This document shows, one piece after another, positions 11,490-23,738 of a stretch of 64,000 bases of DNA; position 1 is the stretch's first letter; each line of letters begins with the position of its first letter. Origin of the DNA: Amphibalanus amphitrite (taxonomy: Eukaryota; Arthropoda; Thecostraca; Balanomorpha; Balanidae); the NCBI RefSeq assembly GCF_019059575.1, contig NW_024883462.1:18499-82498 (forward strand), read 5' to 3'. The translations under genes and the position numbers were made by a program. The notes beneath the pieces were generated by a model. The model was given only the letters and a program-made list of their open reading frames with translations. It had not been told where the DNA came from and ran no database searches.

Positions 11490-11523
11490 ATGTCCATCAA
11501 GACAGCCCATATTCAGCCCATGC
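11490..11523 (+). repeat. Solo copy of the 478-bp satellite element terminus
   Basis: Reads ATGTCCATCAAGACAGCCCA and then TATTCAGCCCA, matching the outer end of the giant element at 41962 apart from one base in the first 16. It then diverges. It supports 41962 as the true element end and shows that the terminus is dispersed. Confidence 0.65.
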
Positions 11524-11721
11524 TATATTCAGCTGGTCAGCAGACTATTACCTACTTTTCCACTCAGGACTCAGGAGCAGAGCTGAACCAATGGTAGCGT
11601 TCTTTCAAGTTGGAACACCGCCATATCATTTTGACAGTCGGGGCTAGCTATTTTATCAAATCGATCAAATTGAACTAAATTAAATTTAAAACAAAATCGA
11701 CAGCACGGTTAAACATATGTA

Positions 11722-13594
11722 GGGTAACTGTGGGGAAAACGCACCCCTGGGTTAAACGCCTCCCCTAAAAAAAATCGTATTTCTTATCGACGGATAGGTG
11801 TTTTATCCTCACTCAATATACCCTGGTTTTATCCCGTCGGTTTTATCCCGTCTTTCAGAACAGTCAGCTGCTTGTTTACGTAGGTCTCTATTTCCGGTTC
11901 TGCGTCTTGAGGAGCAGCGTGGGTAGGTGCTGATGTTGGTTTTGGGTGTTGTTTTTGTTGTTTTTACAGAAGATTCCTAATATTTTGATGACCTCTTTAA
12001 ATCACAAAACTTGCTATTGTGCACACCACTCAAAACTGCGTTTTATTGTCATTCTGTTGAATGTATTATGCTGCGGCGTTAGTGGCGCGTTTTTTGTCAA
12101 TATTTTGTTGACCGGAAATGGAGTGGATGGGGAAAGACGCCTACTCGATGCATGGGGCAAGACGCCCCCAGTTTTCTGAAAGGGGGGGGGGGGCGTTTTG
12201 CACGGTGGTGAGAGTGCAGGGTAGCGCCCTGTAGGTCGGGGCCGAAAAGGCCTCTCCCTGTACTTTTTTACTGATATATCCTAAACGACTGCAGATATCG
12301 TCACCAAACTTTCAGGACTCCTCCGGGCATCCATTTTACACATTGCAACACAATTTTATTCCAAAGGCTATGATATGTTGACCACAACTGACGTCAGAAT
12401 GACGTCAAGTTCTGCCATGCTCATCATTTTCTGTTGATGGATGGGGTGGGGGCGCTTTGCACATGGGTGTGGGCGTATTACCCAGGGTATGGGGCAAAAC
12501 GCCATTTTGTAAGGGTATGCGAAAACCTTTTTGGGGGGGTTAAATACCACATGCAGGTGTCTTTTCTTGGTCTCAAAGCGTAGTAAAAAGAATGAGCTAC
12601 ATGATGGTGCCCAAAGGTTTAGGGGAGAGCGGGGCAATGGCGGACGGTGGGTAATGCCGGCCACCCATCTCTATTGAGTACTTTGTCCATCACTAATCAG
12701 CTGATGTTGTTTACATTTCAGTTGAGCGCCACTCTAGCACGTGGTGCGAGTTTGTCACGGTAGCTCCATTATTTTCATTTTTATAGCGTTAAATGTGTTT
12801 TTCGTATCTGATTTTTAATTTTTGTTGCATCTTTTTGCTGACTGTGAAATGTGTTAACGCATTTTCAGAAGTGCTGCTTTGCAATGACCTTCAATTAAGC
12901 CTTTCTTAGGCGACTGCTGGATGTAAGGCGTTTGCGGCGCAATGCCTTTGACTGCTGCCTGCTTTCTTAAAATAAAGCTGACCTCGGGGTAATACCGGAC
13001 ACGTGTCCGGAATGACTCCACGCGGTTTTGTTTGCGACTTCTGTCGTTAAAGCTCAACGTTTCGGGTTGCTGTGTTTACGGCTGTGTTAGTTTCCTTGCT
13101 GTGTTTACGGTTGTGTTAGTTTGCTGCTCTGTTGGCGCAGCGCTGTTGTGTTGCAGCGAGTGCAGTGTTGTGTTGCAGTGCAGTGTACTGTTAACTGCTG
13201 AATACAGTTGCGTTTCTCAATTCTCACTTAAATTTCCATCGAAAGAACGGTTTAAGGATAAATACCAGTGACGATATTTCGACTTTTTGTGCTATTGCAC
13301 TTAGTGGCCGGCATTACCCCTCGCTTTTTTGCACCTCCATTTTTCACCACATTTTCGCGTAGGCTCTGAATCTGTCATCAGTGATCTGAGATACTAAAAC
13401 TGGGTGTTATCCGAAAGCCTATTCCTTTGGCTATAACCACAGTCAAAATCACCATAAAATAGCTTCAAATAGCTAAGCTATTGAGCAAAATGCTTATGGT
13501 GTCGCCATTGCCCCACTCTCCCCTAAATAATCTGTGTTGGGTTGAGTGTCAGAAGGTTTCGCGCTTAAGGGGGGCGTTTTTGACCTATTCACCC
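11722..13594. mobile_element. TA-target inverted-repeat element, itself interrupted
   Basis: Ends are similar inverted repeats (GGGTAACTGTGGGGAAAACG at the left; reverse-complemented right end GGGTGAATAGGTCAAAAACG), with TA on both sides (11720-11721, 13595-13596). Motifs such as GGGGGCGTTTTGCAC recur inside. It is split by the 902-bp element at 12622-13523. No transposase is visible. Confidence 0.5.
12622..13523. mobile_element. 902-bp TA-target (mariner-like) MITE, copy 1
   Basis: Termini GGGGAGAGCGGGGCAATGGC / GCCATTGCCCCACTCTCCCC are inverted repeats with one mismatch, and TA flanks both ends (12620-12621, 13524-13525). The copy at 25624-26525 has exactly the same length and near-identical sequence. 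The TA duplication suggests the Tc1/mariner superfamily. It contains no transposase. Confidence 0.85.
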
Positions 13595-13596
13595 TA

Positions 13597-14201
13597 CTAT
13601 CATAGACCTCTGTATACCGACCTCTGGGCTCAGAGGTCTCAGGTACCTAGGCACTATGCAATATGCATGCAACTCAATTCCACTGACATCCCGGCCCATG
13701 AGCTGTGTGCATCATAATAAGGAATTTCATATTCGAATCATGTTTATCTTCCCTGTATTTCGTAAACGGACACACAGGACGGCTCTGTACCTACATGTGT
13801 GAAAATACAAACAAAAATACAGTTGCTGACAAGTGGCAAGTTGTCGGTATTCACAGATGAAGATTAGGTATGAGACTCAAACATGTTACCTAAAACGAAG
13901 TGAGACAAACTTCTGGGTGCGACTTTGACATGTTTTTACACCTTATTTTCACTTTTTTCAAGTGGGCAAATAAACCCACGCTTGCCATTCCCAGGCAAGC
14001 TCTATTCGTTCTATTCGTTCTCTATTCGTTCCGCGGCCCATATCACTGCTGTATGACAATCATTTTGATTTGTGACGGTCTGTGATAATGCGTTCAAGAG
14101 CATTCATTTGTTTGCGACATAAAGGTAGGTACAGTACACAAACATATACCTACAGGCTACGCCGTTTCGTTTAAATGCTAACACTGTCTGAGCTTTTTAT
14201 C
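13597..14201. other. Unassigned
   Basis: AT-rich spacer with a short CTATTCGTT triplication near 14001. No gene or element is recognised. Confidence 0.35.
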
Positions 14202-14715
14202 TTAAAGGAAAAGGGCCACCTTTAACATGGGGATTGAAACTGAGATAGCCATCTTGTAGCCCGTGTCCGAAAACCAATTTGTCTTCCTCCTTACGGCCGA
14301 TTTCGGCCTCCATTCGTAGTTATCGGCAATTTTAAAAGAAAATACGCCAGGAATGCGTCCTTATCCCAGGAATGCGTTCTTATCCGACAATACAGCCACC
14401 CGCGGCGAGGCTTTGGTTTTTTACCAATCAGCTCCAACCAGCTCAGCTTTAACCAATCAGCTTATCCATGACACAATCCGACGAGTCTGTCTTCTGAACG
14501 CTGATTGGCTTGAGTGTGACGTCATCGCTATGCCATCATACAGTAGGTGCCGTAGAGAGTATCAACATAGTACCAATATGTTAAATAGTTTTAAATACTT
14601 TTTCGCGAATTGTGCACTTCTGGCACCAGTTTTAAAAAGAAAATGAAAAATAATAATGTCAAAATGAAAAACAACGATATCTTCATATTTCACGAAGGTG
14701 GCCCTTTTCCTTTAA
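14202..14715. mobile_element. TTAA-target MITE (AGGAAAAGGGCCACC family)
   Basis: 514 bp with inverted ends TTAAAGGAAAAGGGCCACCT / AGGTGGCCCTTTTCCTTTAA. The right-hand TTAA (14712-14715) is also the left TTAA of the next element. Confidence 0.78.
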
Positions 14716-15186
14716 AGGGACCCTCCCACCTTCAAAAAAGTTAATGAATTGGCATGAAAGTGATGTCGCTCGGTTCAGAAAGAGCAAAAACGCATATCTA
14801 CCAAATTTCATCGAAAAATATTCACCGGTTTTCAAGATATTAGACTTATACTTTTGTTTACTTTTTGGGATCTCCGCTGTTCCTAGCGACTTTATTTGAA
14901 AGTGCGGCATTTGTTGCGCGCAAAGCAGCATATACCACCGCGTGCTACAAAACGTTTTAGTCAAACATTTAACGGACGTTCGAAAGCCTGATGACGTCAT
15001 CAGATTCCCGTAATGGTTAAGAGATAGGGACCACGCTGGTCCCACCCTGCAAGTAAAGGGAAGAAATTTCTTGAACACCATAAAGCTGCGGGGGTTGCGA
15101 CCAGGATAAATGGTGGTTTCTGAGCCTGGCCGCAAACTTGGCTATCTCAACTCAAAACTAATGTTAAGGTGGGAGGGTCCCTTTAA
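14712..15186. mobile_element. 475-bp TTAA-target MITE, copy 1
   Basis: Inverted ends TTAAAGGGACCCTCCCACCT / AGGTGGGAGGGTCCCTTTAA. The copy at 53493-53967 has the same 475-bp length; most of the first ~220 bases match it closely, while the middle differs. It has no coding capacity beyond a 150-codon chance frame. Confidence 0.82.
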
Positions 15187-15735
15187 GAAAATTTGTTCGT
15201 ACATTCGGATGATGCCGGTGCAGTCGCATTGATACCTACTCACTAGTCAGTAGTATCAAATCATTATTTCGTGGCACATCGCAATAAAATCTTGCAAGTT
15301 TGCTTGCGTAATCCAAAATGCATCGTCAAACACCGTTTTTTATCATTTAGATCAACCTGCGCTAACTTCAAAACAAAACTGAATAGGCCTCGCCCTGTTG
15401 TACAGTAAACACGTGATAAAATAAGATAGAGTCATTAAAAACACGCCTTATTGTCATTTTCCACCAAACCATTCCTACAAACAGTATGTAAAACGGTGAT
15501 AAACCTTAAAGATTTATATCAATCTTTACCAGTCCCTCCCCCCCCCCCCCCCCACGAGAATACACTGCTAATGTTACGACAGACATATGTTGTTCGCGGC
15601 GCTAGTTCTACAGTGAGGCACGGCGCTGCGGTCGCCGGTACCTTGTAGGCACGTGGTGGCTATACGGTTCTGCGATCACAGATTAGGGACGCGTCAGATC
15701 ACAGTCTGCCCTGCCGAATTTGACGGCAGGAGTCG
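15187..15735. other. Spacer downstream of the transporter gene
   Basis: Probably includes the 3' UTR of the minus-strand SLC45 gene, but no clear AATAAA is seen on that strand. A C-run lies at 15537-15553. Nothing else is recognised. Confidence 0.35.
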
Positions 15736-18700
15736 CTACACCAGCGCCTCGGAGGCTCGTATCGACGGAGCCGGCGGAGGCGAGCTCACGAGCTTCAGCG
15801 GCGTCGCCGTCATCTCCGGCAGAGGAGGAGGAGGAGGTTTTACCGCGGGCGGCATGTCCTCGGCCCTGTAGATCAGCGTGGTGGCCAGAGCAGCGGACAC
15901 GACTCCCAGCAGTCCGCCCAGCAGAAGATATAGTTGAGGCATGCTGAACGTGTCTACCAGGTACCCCAGCGTCACCGACGGCAGGATGGACGCCAAGCAG
16001 TACGACATGTCCAGGATGGCGAAATTCTCACCCAGACCCGCAGACTCGCTCGACGGCTTGTCCGCGAAGAAAATCTGAAGGAGAAGGCGAGGAAGAAGTT
16101 TTGTTAAAATCTAGTTATACGAATAAGTGTTAAGTGAATGAGTCATAAAAGAAGTCGAATTCGGAAGAAAACTGAACTTTTCTTACTTTAACGTCAGTAT
16201 ACAATTAAACGAATGGCTCACCTTGGGCTGATAGTGGTAGAGCGTCACCAGGCTATTGGGTATCGTGCCCAGGATGGCATACCCGCATCCCATCACCGTG
16301 CACAACAGGTATATCACGGGCACTGACGATGTCAGCGGTAACATCATCATGGACACGCTGAACAACGACAGGCAGAGGACGTAGGTGCCGCGCCGGCCCA
16401 GGCGCTGCGTCAGCAACGGTGCGCAGAACAGGCTGAACAGGCTCCCTGGAAGAGAAAGAACGAGAAAAGTCGGTCTCTGGTATCGGGAGGCAGGGCTTTC
16501 GAAAAGCAAAGGCATAATCATATATGTATGTGCCTCGCACCGTTTTCCCACGAATAAAGATGACACATTAATGACAATGTCTACATAAATTGCATTAAAT
16601 ACTTTATATATGTAGGAACAGAGATCACCAGCCTATGTTCCTCGCACGTAAGCACGGATTAGTTACTGGGTACGAATTGCAGGAGCAACCGTGTATTTGA
16701 GTCACCCTTCACGTAAACACTGTATCTGGTGCAGCGACAACCAGACAGCAACATGGCCCGGTCGGCTCTACAACGAATCGACATAAACAAACAACGAACA
16801 TGGGATGGATACAAACGTCTTACCGGCCACAGCGTCTATGAGAAGTCCTCGGGAGCCTATTCGGATACCCGCGTCAAACTTGGCCCGACCTTCAGAGCCC
16901 TCTGGGTCCTCTGCTCGACCCCCGAACGCCTGAGGGTGAGCCAGGTCAGGTGAGACCGAGACGCTTATTGGGAATGGGAAGTTAGGCCACGTAAACGCAC
17001 ATACCTACATGTACGGCCATATACATCTATGCGCAGGCTCATAATCCGACAACTAACGACAAAATCTTATATGATTCTGCTGGTGTCTTGATCGGCTTAT
17101 AATCAATCGTTTCTGCATCCTCGACCTGTATTGCAATGCAAATCTGCTTCATGAACTTACCTGTCCCATATAGTCGGCCAAGAACATGTAGAAGGACATG
17201 AGCGCAGTCCACGAGAGCACATCAACAATAAAGAGTCGGCGTAAAACCATCGGAGCGTCGTATACCTCCCGGAAGATCTGATAGGGCCACAGCAGGATCT
17301 GCGAAAATAGCCACGACATAACGTCAGACGAGCTTGGCGAAGATGAGTTCCACATAAATTCGACCCAATGATCCGGTGAACAATCAATACACGTGACGTA
17401 GGTCAGACATTTTCTTGCACATCAAGAGTCCAGAATGCTCCAAAAATAGTGCGTCATAGACACCGAGCTGAATCTATAAATTCCCACATATAGTCACCTG
17501 GCCTACGAGCCGCGCCGTGGTCTGAAGCGGGGTGATTAGCAGCCGACGCAGTATCCGCCGGCCGTCCAGACCGCTGCTGATGGTGCCCCCGATGCCGACA
17601 CCCCCGTGACGCAGCACCGCTAACCGGCGACCCCGCACCCGGATCAGCGGCGAGCCCTGCTCTGAGTCGCTGGCGTATCTGAAACCATGGCAGCACGGCG
17701 CAAACTGAGGCACATGTGTTCAACTATTTCTGTTCAGTGTTCACTTCACGTCATGCAAGCAGCTCTCACGGCCTACGGTTCTTCATATGTCATGTCACTG
17801 TCAGGTACTGAAATGTGAAAGTACAAGTACTTACGTAGCCGTCAAATCAGCGCTCAAGCTGGGTCATAACCAGCCTTTCGTCCATATACTCTATTATTTT
17901 TCTGATCTCGTTTTCCATTTGCGACGTCTATCCTCCCAATATCAGCGCCCTCTAGGCTCATGCTCTCATATACTGAATCCGAACACGAATACGTCACAAA
18001 GTATATGAACGTCCTGGGCTCTGTGTGCCTCACCCACCCCACGTCATCACTGTTGGTGCTGGCGGTGTCGCTGGCGGTCGGCGGCGCGAGCGGCGGCGGC
18101 AGTAGCGGCGGCTCGCGAACGCTGATGAGCGTCACTGCCGTCTGCAGCGTGATGAACACGGCTATCACCTTGAAGGTGATGTGCTGTGATGTTAATACCG
18201 TGTCTGCCGGTCGGAAACATTGCTCACGTCAGATTGCGCCAAGCGTCGCGACGTCTCTTCACGTCTCGTTACCACTTGGTACTTGATAGTAACCAGGTAG
18301 ACCATGGAGAACTATGGAGACAGCCTGGTATCAACGACTCCATGACTTTGCATCGAACATCGAGGCGTTCCATTATTTTGTTCAATTACTTTGAAGGCTT
18401 CATACTTTGCTGCACAATATTTTGCGATTTAATATTTTGCCTGAGGCCTAATAAAGAAGAGGCTCACCTGAGAACCAGTTCCATGAGAAGAGCAGGCTGC
18501 TGCCGATGGAGCCCAAGTTGACCAGCATGACGAACGCGGAGAAGCCGCGGCTGTTGGCCTCCTCCGATCGGCAGATGTCGGAGATGAGCGCCTGGTACGG
18601 GTTGAAGTACACCTGGGCGGTGAAGGTGCATACGACCACACTCAGCAGCAGGATCGTCCTGTCGGACACGGACCTCGTGTCAGTGGACGTCACTGCCGCG

Positions 18701-20131
18701 TCATCGCCGTCAGCGGGACGACAGTGACGCACGCACCAAGGTCACATCACAGGTTGATTACATCACATAGGGCTCGCGAGGTCAGCGAAGTGATTTTCCA
18801 TGTGCGCCTAAATGTTTACAAGAGTGAAGTTCCACGCTAATGTTTACCGGGATCGTTTGAGACGAGGGTAAATATTCAGCACGCGTCTGTATGATATCTG
18901 AACAGTATCTACCATGATGTAAATGGCAGCACCTCTGGTCCAAATATTTGGGAACGCATTGAGCCGCCCGACCACGGAGTCTGTATGTGTGCACGTCTGG
19001 TCTAGCCTATACACTACAGCTGTAGTCTCTTAAAAAGTCATGGCATGTAAAACGCATCTCCCATGAAAACGGATCACTCATCCACGCCACTGGGCCCCCC
19101 CAAAACGAGCAATTTTCCTGCGGAAGGTGCACTGCACACTCCGCTACACCGAGCACGGCTGCGCTGCCACCGCCTCCCCGGCCCGGTCCCGCATGCACAC
19201 CGTGGCTCTGTACTGACTCCGCCGAGAGGAGGCCGGCCGTGGCAGCCGACAGCTCAGCGGCGCCCGTCAGACAGCTGATGCCCAGCAGCAGCAGCGCGCT
19301 GTAGCCCAGCAGGAACGGCTTCCGGCGGCCCATCCGGCTGCTGCAGCGGTCCGACCAGCGGCCCAGCGTCGGCATGGCCAGCAGCGCCAGCAGCGGGCCT
19401 GGCGGCAAAGCAGAGAGGGTTATAGGCAAGGTTATAGGTAGAGATGTCAATCGGATACCAACTTTTTGGTACGCCGATACCAAACCAATACCAACTCGGC
19501 ATTTGGTATTTCAATCCTAATGTGTTTGGTATTTTGTTGGTATCATGAACCCTTGCTAATGTTCATTTATTATTGTTCAAGGGGCTAAGAAATCGGTAAA
19601 AAGTTGGTATTTTCCTCATGTTCCCAAGTTGGTTTGGTTTCGGTATTTCTCCACAGTTTTGGTTGATATTTGGTTTGGTATCGGTATTCCGATTTTCCGT
19701 AATTGACATCACATAGTTACCTATAGGCCACTGCGGGAACGCCGAACGGTATCTCCTAGCATGGTGGCCTGCTTACTTGGAAGTTGGAACGGGAACATGT
19801 TAATTAACAGGGCTGTTAATTCTCCCAAATAGCAGCGATGCGATTACAGAGGTGGCACCAGGTATTGTGTGTTACTTCTAAGCATATAAATGTTAACCCT
19901 GTCTCCTCTAACCTTCTAACTTTCTAAGTTTTAACCTTCTACCCAGAACCTCGGTCCCAACTTACCGATGCCCATGGTGAGGCTCATGGCCGTCTCACTG
20001 AAGTTGCTGCGTCTCAGCAGCGTGGGCGCAATGGTGGTAACAGAGGCGAACCCCAGCTCGCCGCCGCACGCCGCCATATTCAGCAGCAGCAGCCGGGGCA
20101 GCGAGGGCCCGCCCCCTGGTGACGTCACCAT
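15736..20131 (-). CDS. SLC45-family (SLC45A3-like) proton-coupled sugar transporter
   Basis: Plasma- or vesicle-membrane MFS transporter of the SLC45 family, whose members carry sugars with protons. Proposed exons, 5' to 3': 20131-19966, 19398-19201, 18692-18468, 18409-18390 (20-nt candidate), 18183-18038, 17678-17498, 17298-17161, 16929-16824, 16445-16222, 16074-15736; they total 1743 bases (581 codons including the stop) and every phase joins. Family marks: first helix RLLLLNMAACGGELGFASV; GRWSDRCSSRMGRRKPFL (the loop motif shared with plant sucrose transporters); QVYFNPYQALISDIC; LRRLFIVDVLSWTALMSF; GIRIGSRGLL; GLGENFAILDMSYCLASI near the C-terminus. The tail is Pro-rich. An in-frame stop lies upstream of the ATG at 20131 in the same exon, and an acceptor at 20179 implies a 5' UTR intron. 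The exon 2/exon 3 limits and the microexon are the least certain. Confidence 0.85.
19440..19712. mobile_element. Possible MITE in an SLC45 intron (GGTAT-rich)
   Basis: It begins GAGATGTCAATCGGATACC and ends GGTATTCCG...AATTGACATCAC, so the ends are partly inverted. The interior is filled with TTGGTAT/GGTATCGGTAT motifs. It looks like a hAT-type MITE but no 8-bp duplication is clear. Confidence 0.45.
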
Positions 20132-20178
20132 CCCCGCCGGCCGTGACCGGGCGCCGAGGTCGGCCGGAGGTCACCGCA

Positions 20179-22840
20179 CTGTGGGGCAGAAGGCGCTGCG
20201 TGAATCGTATGGCTGTCCAAAATATAGAAATAAGAATTGTAGCAATTGAACCAGTGAGCATATTTGAGCTCAGTGAACGGTGTGTGAATTTATGGTAACA
20301 GGGCGAAAGAGCGAACATTCAATTGCTAAGCGCAGAGCGCTAGAGTTCATGCAGTACGGGCGACATTCGACAGCATTAATGGTAAGCCTTCCGGTTGCCG
20401 CCTACGGGCAGACAGAGACCAGACATCTAAAAAACCATCATTTAACGCTGTTAAATAAGCGTTAGTTTTCGTCCACTCAAAATCATGATCGAATCGCTCT
20501 GAAAATGTCTGCCTAGTCGCATTTGAAACCCCGGTTCAATTTAAAAAGGATATCTTACATTTTATATCACGGACAACGATATAACCGTTGTAATATGCCA
20601 CTGTTGACCGAGCGGATGTGATGTGATAGGGCTTCGAACGAAACAAGGATACCTACAACAGAAATCCACGATTAGCCGTCGAAGAACTGTGCGGACTGCG
20701 CCGCAGTACATCGGTGTATTGCGGAACAGCATACCCCGCAGTTTCAAACGGAGTGAAGGAAAAGCGAGTATAAGTAGCGGCTGCAGGTCAGTCGAAGTGA
20801 ACAGAACGGTTTTGGTATAAGCTCACCTATCACGATGAGCCAAAATGAACAAAAAGAATATGAGCTCGGTGATAAACGCTTAGGCTAGCCTATAAGATGG
20901 ATGGCCGTGGCTTCGCTGTCACGCAACACTGGCACAAGCGGAAAAGATGGCACGGTGAATGGCTATAGTAGTACTTGAATTGTCAACCTGACAGCACTCG
21001 CTTTTTTCTCTTCATAACAATGCCTGTCTACGACGTATGATGTAAGCTGTGATGACAAAAATTTCCTGAAAAGACGGTGTTTCTAGATGTGTTGTTAAAT
21101 GACAGATTACATAATAAAATGGGACGCAGAACACTGATGCTTTTCTGTGAGACCATGTAAATGTTTTGGATGTCGGCACCGACAAACGCAGCCGTTGTCC
21201 TCTGATGTGGCGGCGCACATTTTGTGTCGTTAGCAGGCGGGTGGGTTGTTTTGTATCGTTAGTAGGCGGTTGCGTTCTGACGGCCACCAGACCACGTCCA
21301 CGACCACTTAACATTCTGGAGCGGAAGATCATTTTACCGTAAAGTAGGTCTTTTGCTATTCAAGTTATTTGAGCTAGAGATTATATTTTTAGCTATTAAA
21401 ATTATTTCGGCTTAACATTTAGATATGTACACTTACAGTATTAAAGTATTCAAATACTGTACATATTTACAGTAGGTATGTAAGTATTTATAAATTTAAC
21501 AACGTATTTAGGTTTATTCGCATAAAACTATAGTGTCACAGTGGCTCCCAAGCAAACTGACAATGCGTGGCTCTTATGCAAACACTCTAAACCTTTTATT
21601 CAGTTGCCTCGACTTGTTTAACATGCGACACACCTGTCCCTGACCCCACCTGATGACACACGCCGCGACGGAAGCGGAGGATAGCGTATCAGGTGATAAC
21701 GAAATCCGGGTGATAGTGGTCATATCAGTCACCGAAGGAGAGCAAAGCGATCGTTAAACTTCAGCGCATTGCTTGGGGTAGCAATATGATAGCGCAGCCG
21801 CACGCAATGACCATGCACTGTGGAACCTATGGTTATCAGATATATTCCGATAAATGATCTGAATGATGGCCCGGATGGGTAGCCAAATTATTAAGACAAA
21901 AATCGTTCATGCAATCTGCGTCCCTCGTTGTTGCTGCCATATACAGACATGCAAAAAAAAAATATGCAAAAATAGCTTTGGCGTATATGTCATAACTCAA
22001 TGACTCATGTCATGAAAGTACGCAATCACAGATAATGGTCCCGTTAAAGACATAAAGCCTGACAAGCACGAGTAGATTGGGTCAACCGTAAAGATACATC
22101 GACTCTCTATATACGGTATCCGCCCACATCAGTCCATGGATACGTAGCCAGTTGAATTTTATCACTCTAAAAGAAAACTTGCAGTGACGTCCCATTACCG
22201 TCTACCTATCAATGCATTAATATTTAATAACTTATTCACTTATTTATTCATACCATATCATCGACATAAATAAACATCGTAGCTTTCAGTTGAGGTGAAA
22301 GGCTATCAGTACATCAGTTCATCTCCAAGTGACGTGACATCACTTGTCTGTCTCTGACGTCATCGATAACGGAGCCGAGCTGTCAGCTGACTATTCGGCG
22401 AGCTGGCAGCTCGGTGTTTCAGCCTGCTGCCAGCCGTCTTATACCGCTGGCAGCGGGGCAGCTCGCTCGTCACTCCGTCCGAGCCTGTTTGCTGGTCGGA
22501 CTGGCCTCGGGCAGACGGATGGATCTCGTCAAGTCTGGTTAGTGAGACTGTGTGGCGTGTGCAGCTGTGTTGGCATGCGTATTTTCGACTGGAAACGTGA
22601 ATGTGGAACAGAATTCGGGCTTCCAACGGACAGGGATAATAGCGGCGTCATGCTAGAGGCCTAAAGCAGGCTGAGCTGGATGAATGAAACAGCGGAGATG
22701 GTGATAAGTCATAAGATGACGATGGATGGTGAGACACTGTGGGTATGCTATTAATTGAGTAATTAACTTTACAGTCCTCCTTACCTATGATATTTTGTAA
22801 ATTATGTTTGCAGTTAAGACAAAATTTCCTTATCCTCCAC
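20179..22840. other. Region upstream of the SLC45 gene, no gene recognised
   Basis: Likely holds the promoter and 5' UTR exon(s) of the minus-strand transporter gene. A GC-richer patch at 22340-22640 with short frames on both strands is the best place for a promoter, but no motif decides it. Confidence 0.35.
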
Positions 22841-22974
22841 GTCACTAACCCCTGATCCAGGCTGGCCGGTCACCTCCATCAGACGTGAGTAGCACCTCCT
22901 CAGGAGCAGGCTCACGTGCGGTGAACTGCACTGTCTGTAAGTGTCCGTTAGCGGAGCTGCACTGGTTGACCTGT

Positions 22975-23112
22975 TCACGGTGACGGCCTCAGCCCCGTCC
23001 CTGGCATCAGCGGGGCTGCCCAATCCCAGACAGATGTCTCCCCTTAATTCCTTTCATCCTTCCGGCTATGCAAAGGTCTCATTAGAACGAAAGGGCCTCG
23101 TTAGGAAGCAAA
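22975..23112 (+). repeat. A-tailed retroposon fragment, copy 1 (diverged)
   Basis: Shares the blocks CCTCAGCCCCG, CCCAGACAGATGTCTCCCC, TTCATCCTTCCGGCT and CGAAAGGGCC in the same order as copies at 57452 and 60166. It is the most diverged of the three. Confidence 0.6.
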
Positions 23113-23738
23113 AACCAAAGGAGTTCAATAGATGAACAGCTGGTGACCTATCTGCAGAGGACTAAAAATAATCCGACACCTGTGCACGAATTTCCACATC
23201 TTGCTTATTTATTTCCATTATAGTTCACCCTAAAAAACAAAAGTTCAAGCTAAGAACAGCTTCCGACTAATTTAAGAAGGCCGAAAGTACTTGTATTACA
23301 ACACACCGGTGTCCGAATTTCCACCTCTTACAATTTTGGCCTTCGAACTAATTAATTTAGAAACCATTCAGTACTAGATTTATGTAAACAATTTATAACT
23401 AGGTACTTACTTTAAAACAAGGATGTGTTTCACATTTTGAGCATCAATAAAGAACTCATGTCGTTTCATTATGCTGCCTTTCAGTCGCAGCTACTTAAAA
23501 ATATGCGCACATTAAAAAAAATCGATAAATCAATCCTTTGGATTTAATGTTATCAAAGGATTGTTTGATGTGGTTCGACACCGTTTTAGGCATGACTTTA
23601 TAGGGTGTGTAACACCATTGGCCTTTGTAACGTCTGACCTCTCTAGGTTCTCTGGTGTATGCAGAGGTTTATGGTTAGACATAAACGCTAATTTTCTTTT
23701 AACTTTCGAGACACATCACCAAAACGGTATCACTCAGC
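23113..23738. other. Unassigned flank of the first giant satellite element
   Basis: AT-rich sequence with no recognised gene. It ends at the 9-bp target duplication CTCATTTTA (23739-23747). Confidence 0.4.

Noticed and set aside
11198-11647. 149-codon plus-strand frame
   Set aside because: No recognisable domain, and it runs through the dispersed terminus of element B at 11490.
14683-15135. 150-codon minus-strand frame
   Set aside because: Entirely inside a 475-bp MITE with inverted ends; the frame has no known domain and is not kept in the 53493 copy.
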